Shown here: in pieces, positions 56,842 through 64,000 of the stretch | Layout of the letters: the number at the start of each line of letters is the position of its first letter | How positions within the stretch are numbered: position 1 is the first letter of the stretch | NCBI RefSeq assembly: GCF_000829695.1 | Contig: NZ_BBNN01000015.1 | Coordinates: 186,001-250,000 of the forward strand | Direction: 5' to 3' | DNA length: 64,000 nucleotides | From: Streptomyces sp. NBRC 110035 | Lineage (GTDB): Bacteria > Actinomycetota > Actinomycetes > Streptomycetales > Streptomycetaceae | Program-made: the position numbers and the translations under genes | The notes under the pieces: model-generated | The model's database searches: none | Told to the model about the DNA's origin: nothing | What the model saw: the letters and a program-made list of their open reading frames with translations, nothing else

Positions 56842-57273
56842 TCAGATCTCCTCGTCCTCGGCCAGTCGTTCCCAGGACACCTCCTGCAGTGCGGGCTCCG
56901 TGTCGTGGCCCGACGGTACGTGGGCGGCCGGCTGGAACCAGACGACGGTGAGGCGGGAGCGGTACAGGGCGCGGTCGTGGGCGGGGTCGAGGGCCTCGGA
57001 GCGGAAGTGGCCCAGGCAGGTCACGGCGGGGATGACCTCCACAGGGCCGAAGGCGCCTGCGTACTGGTCCGGGTGCTCGCGCGGGGGCGGAACCAGGTGG
57101 ACCGGGGTTCCGGGGAAGGCGTCTTCGGCGGACCGCAGCGCCGAGGTGATCTTCCGGTCGTTGAGGGGCTTGCACGGGTAGCCCTCGAGCATGCCGCCGT
57201 ACGTCGACGACATCCGCAGCTCGGAGAGGTCGACCGAGCGGCCTGAGGCGAGGACGACGCGCGTGAGTGACAT
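56842..57273 (-). CDS. Hypothetical protein
   Basis: 143 aa from ATG 57273 (MSLTRVVLASGRSVDLSELR). No TM, signal or recognised domain. Mixed alpha/beta composition with RMSSTYGGMLEGYPCKPLND and VTCLGHFRSEALDP. Neighbouring genes on the same strand are DinB-like and Prim-Pol, so they may be co-transcribed. I do not recognise its function. Confidence 0.8.
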   Translation of the reverse strand: MSLTRVVLASGRSVDLSELRMSSTYGGMLEGYPCKPLNDRKITSALRSAEDAFPGTPVHLVPPPREHPDQYAGAFGPVEVIPAVTCLGHFRSEALDPAHDRALYRSRLTVVWFQPAAHVPSGHDTEPALQEVSWERLAEDEEI

Positions 57274-57363
57274 GGTCGGCACTCCAGGGCGGTGGTGCAT
57301 CCGGGGCTTTCGGTTTTCCGTGGGGAGGGGGAGGGGGAGGGCGGGGCGGGCTGTGCCTTGTTG

Positions 57364-58245
57364 TCAGGGGTGGTGGCCTGTCGTGCGGGCTGCCGAGGCG
57401 ATCGTCGCGCGGGCCTCGCGTTCGGTCAGGCCGGTGTTGAGGGCCGCCTCGACCAGGGGGGCCACCAGGGCGGGGCCGATGCCGTCCTCGTAGGCGCGGC
57501 AGGCCGCCCAGAACAGGCGGGTGTTGCGCTGGCCCTGGTGTGCGGCGAGGACGAACTGGACGAGTCCCTGCCCGTGACCGCCGGCTGCCGGGGGCGTGGG
57601 GTGGTGGGCGCGGGGCGGAGGCAGCAGGAGTCGCAGGAGGGCGGGTGGGCACGCGGCGGGGGCGAGGTGGGCGGTTCCCGGGGCGGCGGTGTACGTGCCG
57701 TGGTCCGTACGGGAACCCGGGCCGGCCAGGTAGCCGCCGGCGCCCCGGATGTCGATGCCGGGGGCGAGCCGGCTCGCGGAGTTGGGGACGACGACGTCCG
57801 GCGGGCCGCTGAGCCACAGGTGGCGGCCGCCACTGGGGGTCAGGACGACCACGGTGGCGGGGATCGTGAACAGGTGGCGCAGGGCCGGCTCGCGCAGGGC
57901 GGCGGAGGAGTCGGCGCTGCTCCTCGTGTCCAGGTCGACGCCGATCAGGTGGTGCGGCGGAAGGCCACAGGCGATGCCATAGCCGGTGGCCCTGGGGGCG
58001 GCGGCGAACAGTGCGCGGATGCGGGCGGGGTCGGTGGAGGCGTCGTGGACACCGTGTCCGAAGCGGCCGCACTCGCCGCGACAGCGGGTGGTGGGGCCGG
58101 GGCGGGGGCCGGGTTCGTCGTGGTGCGGAGAACGCAGTGCGGGGAGTTTCGTCCGGGACAGCGGGATGACGGCCAGTCCGCGCTCGGCGGCGGACAGGGC
58201 GTGTGCGAGGGCCGGCGTCGTGGCCTGCCGGTCGGTGGTGGCCAT
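57364..58245 (-). CDS. Prim-Pol domain protein (bifunctional DNA primase/polymerase)
   Basis: 293 aa from ATG 58245. N-terminal Prim-Pol pattern: HALSAAERGLAVIPLSRTKLPAL, CRGECGRFGHGVHDAS, GYGIACGLPPHHLIGVDLDTR (catalytic V-D-L-D), TPSGGRHLWLS, GIDIRGAGGYLAGPGS. Here the DxD acids and the GGRHLW motif are intact, unlike the copy at 49382. Such domains occur in actinomycete integrative elements (RepSA/Prim-Pol). No helicase domain follows. A LexA-like box lies 11 bp upstream. Confidence 0.87.
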   Translation of the reverse strand: MATTDRQATTPALAHALSAAERGLAVIPLSRTKLPALRSPHHDEPGPRPGPTTRCRGECGRFGHGVHDASTDPARIRALFAAAPRATGYGIACGLPPHHLIGVDLDTRSSADSSAALREPALRHLFTIPATVVVLTPSGGRHLWLSGPPDVVVPNSASRLAPGIDIRGAGGYLAGPGSRTDHGTYTAAPGTAHLAPAACPPALLRLLLPPPRAHHPTPPAAGGHGQGLVQFVLAAHQGQRNTRLFWAACRAYEDGIGPALVAPLVEAALNTGLTEREARATIASAARTTGHHP

Positions 58246-58604
58246 GCTTCTATTTTCGTACGCACGTTCGAATAAAAGAAGGGGGAGGTGGAGCGACACG
58301 CCAGGGTTCGCGCGGTTGGCGGGAAAAGCGCCGGAACGCTTCACCTCTTGTCGGGCTTGGAGTGGAGGTGCCCTTGTCGGGCGGAGGAGGCGGATTGGGG
58401 GGCGAGTAGGGGTTTATCGACTTGTCCTCACGCTTGCGTGCGAATGATGGCTTCAGGGGTGGTTCACGGGGGTCCGGTGGGCAATCCTGATCTTGCGACG
58501 TCGAGTACAGCCCGGGGCGGTCGGCCAACTTCCCTGGTGGCAGCCGTACATCGGGCACACGCGGTCATGGGCCGGTGCGTCCTTGGTTCTGGAGGAAACA
58601 CAAC
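58246..58604. other. Intergenic region, 359 bp
   Basis: Divergent promoters of the Prim-Pol gene (with the LexA-like box) and the small secreted protein. No other gene seen. Confidence 0.45.
58256..58271. promoter_or_regulatory. LexA (SOS) box-like palindrome
   Basis: On the gene's strand TCGAAC-GTGC-GTACGA matches the actinobacterial SOS box TCGAAC-N4-GTTCGA with one mismatch. It is located 11-26 bp before the Prim-Pol start codon in an AT-rich patch. Confidence 0.55.
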
Positions 58605-58931
58605 ATGGCAAGCATCCGTACCGCCCGCGTCGTCGCCGCCGTCTCCGCCCTTCCGCTGGCGGCAGCCCTCTTCACCGGTGTCGCGGCGGCGGACAACGGC
58701 GCTCTCGCGGAGGACGGCTCGAGTGCCACGGCCGCGAGTGCCACGGCGGGCGTGGTCGGCAGCGGCGTCGGCGGGGACAACTTCGGCACCTCGGCCACCT
58801 CGCAGCAGCAGGCCGTCGGTTCCGGTGCCTCGAACCAGAGCAACACCGCCCAGGTCAACGGATCCGCGTTCACGGCCGTCAACCAGGGCAACGACAACGT
58901 GGCGATCGGCTTCACCCCGCTGTGGTGGTGA
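58605..58931 (+). CDS. Small secreted Q/N-rich protein
   Basis: 108 aa from ATG 58605, with GGAGGAAACACAAC upstream. Signal peptide cut likely after ...TGVAAA (residue about 28), giving a mature chain of about 80 residues: DNGALAEDGSS..., then Gly/Ser/Gln/Asn-rich SATSQQQAVGSGASNQSNTA and QVNGSAFTAVNQGNDNVAIG, ending FTPLWW. Not a chaplin or rodlin by pattern. The spacing of Q/N and G resembles curli-type repeats. Function unknown. Confidence 0.82.
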   Translation: MASIRTARVVAAVSALPLAAALFTGVAAADNGALAEDGSSATAASATAGVVGSGVGGDNFGTSATSQQQAVGSGASNQSNTAQVNGSAFTAVNQGNDNVAIGFTPLWW

Positions 58932-59445
58932 GGTGAGGGGGCAGTGGCCCTCTTGCGGCTGTGCGGAGTGTGCTTCGTGGGGTGCGGGGCGTGTGTGCGC
59001 CGGTACTTCGTCGTCGCCGCGCACACGTCTCGTGGGGGCGGGTTCGCAGAGGGGCGCAGGGGGAGGCGATGCGGGACGGCGAAGGGGGCGCGTGAGCGGG
59101 GCCGACGGGGAGGGGGTTGGGGGCCGCCGGGGGCTTGGGGCGTCGGATGCGTTCGAGGCGCGGTGAAGTCGTACGAGAGGCGGCTCTCGTGGGGGAGGGT
59201 GCGGGCGTGCCGGCCTCGGCGCTCAGGGCGCGGGGGGCGCCCGGGGCGCCGGGGAACACCCTTGGGGAACGGGGGGAGGCCCCGGGGTGCCGGTGTGCTT
59301 TCCCCAGGGGTGAACCCGCAGGGGCTCTCCACCGCTCGTCCACCTTCAGGAGGTGCAGCGGGCGCTCCCCCTACAACCTGAGGGGGACGCGGCTTCGGGA
59401 CCTGCGGCCGATCCGCCGGACGCACCCCGCTCATAGCGTTGAGCC
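58932..59445. other. Intergenic region, 514 bp
   Basis: G-rich, very low complexity (GGGG runs at 59090-59140 and 59230-59290). Open frames here lack coding pattern. It contains the sigma-factor promoter. Nothing further recognised. Confidence 0.5.
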
Positions 59446-60006
59446 ATGACCACACCCGTCTGCACCAGCGCCTCGGACGCCGCTGCTCCAGTGACGCAGA
59501 CCCTCCCGTACCCGTCGTTCTCGTCGTACATGAGGGCCCGCCAGCCGGCGCTCCTGCGTACCGCCCGGTCCCTGACCGGGAATCCGAGCGACGCGGAGGA
59601 CCTGCTGCAGACCGCGCTCGCCAAGACGTACGTCGCCTGGGAGCGCATCGAGGACCACCGTGCGCTCGACGGCTATGTGCGCCGGGCGCTGCTGAACACC
59701 CGGACGTCGCAGTGGCGCAAGCGGAAGGTGGACGAGTTCGCCTGTGAGGAACTCCCCGAGCCGGACCCGGTGTCCGCGGCCGACGACCCGGCCGAGCGGC
59801 AGGCGCTGCGTGACGCGATGTGGCGGGCGATCATGCGGCTGCCCGCGCGGCAGCGCGCCATGGTCGTCCTGCGGTACTACGAGGACCTCAGTGAGGTTCA
59901 GACGGCCGAGGTGCTCGGCGTATCGGTGGGAACGGTGAAGTCGGCCGTGTCCAGGGCGCTCGGCAAGCTGCGGGACGACGCCGAGCTGGGGCTTGTTCGG
60001 TCCTGA
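59446..60006 (+). CDS. SigE-family ECF sigma factor
   Basis: 186 aa from ATG 59446. Region 2 is SFSSYMRARQPALLRTARSL... DAEDLLQTALAKTYVAWERI and region 4 MRLPARQRAMVVLRYYEDLSEVQTAEVLGVSVGTVKSAVSRALGKL. It matches the Streptomyces 'SigE family' ECF group. No anti-sigma gene is adjacent. A zinc-type partner is not visible. Confidence 0.9.
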   Translation: MTTPVCTSASDAAAPVTQTLPYPSFSSYMRARQPALLRTARSLTGNPSDAEDLLQTALAKTYVAWERIEDHRALDGYVRRALLNTRTSQWRKRKVDEFACEELPEPDPVSAADDPAERQALRDAMWRAIMRLPARQRAMVVLRYYEDLSEVQTAEVLGVSVGTVKSAVSRALGKLRDDAELGLVRS

Positions 60007-60055
60007 ACCGACATGTCGTTTCGCGGCATGTGATCGATCATCCGCTCCTCTAGTG

Positions 60056-60073
60056 ACATACCACGCGGTATGT
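60056..60073. promoter_or_regulatory. TetR-type operator palindrome before acyl-CoA ligase
   Basis: ACATACC-acgc-GGTATGT, a perfect 18-bp palindrome (7-bp arms) 58 bp before the acyl-CoA ligase start. Spacing and sequence are typical of TetR-family operators for fatty-acid genes. No regulator is encoded nearby. Confidence 0.6.
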
Positions 60074-60130
60074 GCGCAGAATCAGCACATCCGTTACCGC
60101 CGCGTAGGCAATGTCGCCCGGGAGGACGCC

Positions 60131-61798
<1,668 letters not shown>

Positions 61799-61875
61799 CG
61801 CGCTCCGGCGCGCGCACCCCTGCGCGCGCCGGACACACCATGACGCGCCCCGCATACGTCGGCCGGTCACCGGAC

Positions 61876-61935
61876 CGACGTGCGCGGGGCCGGTGTGCGT
61901 CGGACCGGTGTGCGCGGGGCCGGTGTGCGCGGGGC
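61876..61935. repeat. 15-bp tandem repeat (four units)
   Basis: CGGTGTGCGCGGGGC twice exactly (61906-61920, 61921-61935), plus two diverged units before. Intergenic, after the acyl-CoA ligase gene. Confidence 0.8.
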
Positions 61936-61971
61936 CACGCACGGCCTGCGCCCGGAGGGGAGGCGCGGCAC

Positions 61972-62026
61972 CCCGGTCCGTACCCGGTCCGTACCCGGTC
62001 CGTACCCGGTCCGTACTCGGTCCGTA
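61972..62026. repeat. 11-bp tandem repeat (five units)
   Basis: CCCGGTCCGTA repeated four times exactly and once with one change, ending 11 bp before the stop of the next minus-strand gene. Each unit contains a GGTCCGTACCCGG-type dyad, so RNA could fold here as a terminator. Confidence 0.85.
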
Positions 62027-62037
62027 CCCGGCGCGCC

Positions 62038-64000
62038 TCAGTTGGTGCCGATGCGGGCCAGCAGGTCGACGATCCTGTCCTGCACCTCGTCGCTCGTGGA
62101 GCGTTCCGCGAGGAACAGCACCGTCTCGCCGGAGGCCAGCCGTGGCAGGTCCCCCTGGTCGACGGCGGCGGTGTAGACGACGAGCGGGGTGCGGGTGAGC
62201 TGCCCGTTCGCCCGCAGCCAGTCGACGATCCCGGCCTGCTGACGGCGTACCTGCATCAGGTCCATCACCACCAGGTTCGGCCGGAACTGCCCCGCCAGCG
62301 CCACCGCGTCCGCGTCACCCGCGGCCCGCGCGACCTGCATGCCGCGCCGTTCCAGCGTCCCGGTCAGCGCGAGCGCGATCTCCGCGTGCTCCTCGACCAG
62401 CAGCACCCGCGGCGGATGCTGCTCGCTGTCCCGCGGCGCGAGGGCCTTCAGCAGTACCGCGGGATCGGCGCCGTAGGCGGCATCGCGCGAGGCCTGCCCC
62501 AGCCCGGCCGTGACGAGCACCGGTACGTCGGCGGCCACCGCCGCCGTCCGCAGCGACTGGAGCGCCGTACGGGTGATCGGCCCGGTCAGCGGATCCACGA
62601 ACAGCGCGGCGGGGAACGCCGCGATCTGGGCGTCGACCTCCTCGCGCGAGTGCACGATCACCGGCCGGTAGCCGCGGTCGCTCAGCGCCTGCTGCGTGGC
62701 GACGTCCGGCGCGGGCCACACCAGCAGCCGGCGCGGGTTGTCCAAGGGCTCGGGCGGCAGTTCGTCGTCCATCGGCTGCGGACGAGGGGGGTCCGCCACC
62801 TCGACGGCCCCGCCCGGACCGTCCAGCGGCTCGGGTCCCTCGGCCGCGTCCGCGTCCGGCGCTCCTATGGCGTACGAGCGTCCCGTGCCCTCGGTCGTGG
62901 GCGTGAGCCGTGACTGGCCCGGCTGCCCCGGCTGCCCCGGCTGCCCTGGTTGACCGGCGATCGAGTGCTGGGGCTGTGACGGGGGCTGCGGCTGGGCCTG
63001 GGCCTGGGGCTGTGACGAGGGCTGCGGCTGAGGCTGTGGGGGCGCTGCCTGGGCCTGCCGCTGGGTGGGGGCGGAGCCGGTCGCCGCGTGCGGGTGCGCG
63101 CTCTGCTCCTGGCTCGTGGCCGGGTCGGGGCGCGTACCGAGCTTGCGGCGGCGGCCCGAGCCGCCCGGCTGATGCGGGGGAGGCGTGGCCGACGGCAGCG
63201 GCTGCTGGACCTGGGCGGCCTGCCGGGTGAACGGCACGCCCTGCCCCAGCGTGCGCACGCTGAACGCACGCCCCTGGGTCGAGTTCGGGTCCACCGGCAC
63301 CGACGGTGGACCCGTTTCGACGGGGAGCGGCTGGGCGACCCGCTGCGCGGGCGCCGCGTTCTCGGGAGGCAGCGGGGCGGCCGGTGCGGGCACAGGCGTC
63401 GGCATGCCGTTCGGCGGTACGGGAGTTCCGGCACCGGAGGTGTCACCGGGGGCGGGCCACGGAGGCTGCGCGGACGGGGTGCCCTGGGGCGGAGTTCCCT
63501 GACCGGGCGCGGCCTCGGCGGGCAGCGGCTGGGCCACGGCGGCGGGCTGCTCCGCGGCCGGGACGACGGGCTGCGCCTGGTCCTGTGCCGGGGGCTGCCC
63601 CTGGGGGGCGGGCGGTGGCGCTGCCGGCTGGGGCAGCGGCTGTCCGGCGGAGGCCGCCTGCGGCTGGTCGTGGGATGCCGGTGCCGGCATCTGTCCCGGG
63701 ACGGCGGCCGTGTGCCCCTGCCCCGTGATGCCCTGCGGCGGAACCGCCGACGGAACGGCCGACGGAACCGCCGACGGAACCGCCGACGGAACGGCCGACG
63801 GAACCGCCGACGGAACGGCCGCTCCCTGTGGGGCGGTCCCCTGCACCGGTGCGACCGGTACGGGAGCCGGCTGGGCGGCACCTCCGGCCGGAGCCCCCGG
63901 AGCCTGGACCGGAGCCCCCGGGGCCTGGACCTGAGCGGCCTGCGCCGGTGAAGGTGCCGCGTCCTGCTCGGCCGGCTGGGCGGCGGCCCGTCGTCGGCGG
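62038..64000 (-). CDS. C-terminal part of a long P/Q-rich receiver-domain protein (cut by window edge)
   Basis: The frame is open from 64000 to the stop at 62038 (654+ codons). The upstream part is Pro/Gln/Ala-rich: QVQAPGAPVQAPGAPAGG, a (VPSA)n stretch from a 12-bp DNA repeat (63746-63817), and QPQ/GQPGQP tracts. The C-terminal about 240 residues hold two receiver-like (REC) folds: a degenerate one (PRRLLVWPAPDVATQQAL...) and one with RVLLVEEHAEIALALTGTL and LVVMDLM (acidic pair E-E, phosphoacceptor-like Asp). The conserved Lys is not evident. The N-terminus (perhaps a histidine kinase) is outside the window. ATG 63846 is not the true start. Confidence 0.8.
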   Translation of the reverse strand, partial: RRRRAAAQPAEQDAAPSPAQAAQVQAPGAPVQAPGAPAGGAAQPAPVPVAPVQGTAPQGAAVPSAVPSAVPSAVPSAVPSAVPSAVPPQGITGQGHTAAVPGQMPAPASHDQPQAASAGQPLPQPAAPPPAPQGQPPAQDQAQPVVPAAEQPAAVAQPLPAEAAPGQGTPPQGTPSAQPPWPAPGDTSGAGTPVPPNGMPTPVPAPAAPLPPENAAPAQRVAQPLPVETGPPSVPVDPNSTQGRAFSVRTLGQGVPFTRQAAQVQQPLPSATPPPHQPGGSGRRRKLGTRPDPATSQEQSAHPHAATGSAPTQRQAQAAPPQPQPQPSSQPQAQAQPQPPSQPQHSIAGQPGQPGQPGQPGQSRLTPTTEGTGRSYAIGAPDADAAEGPEPLDGPGGAVEVADPPRPQPMDDELPPEPLDNPRRLLVWPAPDVATQQALSDRGYRPVIVHSREEVDAQIAAFPAALFVDPLTGPITRTALQSLRTAAVAADVPVLVTAGLGQASRDAAYGADPAVLLKALAPRDSEQHPPRVLLVEEHAEIALALTGTLERRGMQVARAAGDADAVALAGQFRPNLVVMDLMQVRRQQAGIVDWLRANGQLTRTPLVVYTAAVDQGDLPRLASGETVLFLAERSTSDEVQDRIVDLLARIGTN
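63746..63817. repeat. 12-bp coding tandem repeat (six units)
   Basis: GCCGACGGAACC/G six times, encoding Val-Pro-Ser-Ala repeats on the minus strand. Units keep the reading frame. Confidence 0.9.

Noticed and set aside
61876..62026. Short direct repeats considered as a CRISPR array
   Set aside because: Units of 11 and 15 bp are directly adjacent with no unique spacers, and no cas genes are present.

Overview
The window is chromosomal DNA from a Streptomyces. GC content is very high, GTG/TTG starts are common, and it carries Streptomyces-specific genes such as ssgR-ssgA, ptpA and the dtpA copper operon. Two perfect and three one-mismatch ParB sites (parS, GTTTCACGTGAAAC) plus a cluster of DnaA boxes at 36.56-36.87 kb place it close to oriC. 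Almost everything looks like core chromosome. The main accessory hint is a degenerate duplicate of tRNA-Ser about 0.7 kb downstream of the intact gene (55.4-56.2 kb).

0-7.5 kb: a Nudix-like stub, a LysR regulator, a minus-strand operon of a holin-like membrane protein, PtpA phosphatase (frameshifted here) and cystathionine gamma-lyase, a cupin, a DUF5326 protein, the sporulation pair ssgR-ssgA, and a YibE/F membrane protein. 7.5-15 kb: a TPP riboswitch with a very long P3 arm controls thiC. It is followed by a TerD-VWA fusion, a membrane protein, a metallophosphoesterase and a LacI-family regulator preceded by a 20-codon leader ORF whose Shine-Dalgarno lies in a perfect hairpin. 15-23 kb: aminotransferase hisC/pat, then a Rex-operator-controlled cydA-cydB-cydDC locus for cytochrome bd.

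23-36.3 kb: an M23 peptidase, an operon of DUF72 / F420-type oxidoreductase / HAD hydrolase, a small conserved protein with an apparent frameshift, kptA, a decayed alpha/beta-hydrolase, a tightly coupled two-ABC-transporter operon, tRNA-Ser(GCU), a second HAD phosphatase and serS. 36.3-45.3 kb: the DnaA-box intergenic region, pheA, and an operon for extracytoplasmic copper handling (YcnI, Sco, PCuAC/ECuC, CopCD, DtpA), then a membrane protein and a serine-kinase-type ATPase. 45.4-55.3 kb: aminopeptidase P, a GAF-PP2C phosphatase, a Prim-Pol domain protein, a SEC-C protein, another ATPase, a glycerophosphodiesterase and an HtrA-like protease.

55.3-64 kb: tRNA-Ser(UGA) with its damaged copy, a DUF1330 protein, a DinB-like protein, a second Prim-Pol protein with a LexA-like box at its start, a small secreted Q/N-rich protein, a SigE-family sigma factor, an acyl-CoA ligase behind a TetR-type palindrome, and the C-terminal part of a long P/Q-rich receiver-domain protein running off the end.

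Three genes (2.6, 27.8 and 33.6 kb) each carry what looks like a single inserted base in a short G/C run. This could be real decay or residual sequencing error, and should be settled before those genes are called pseudogenes.
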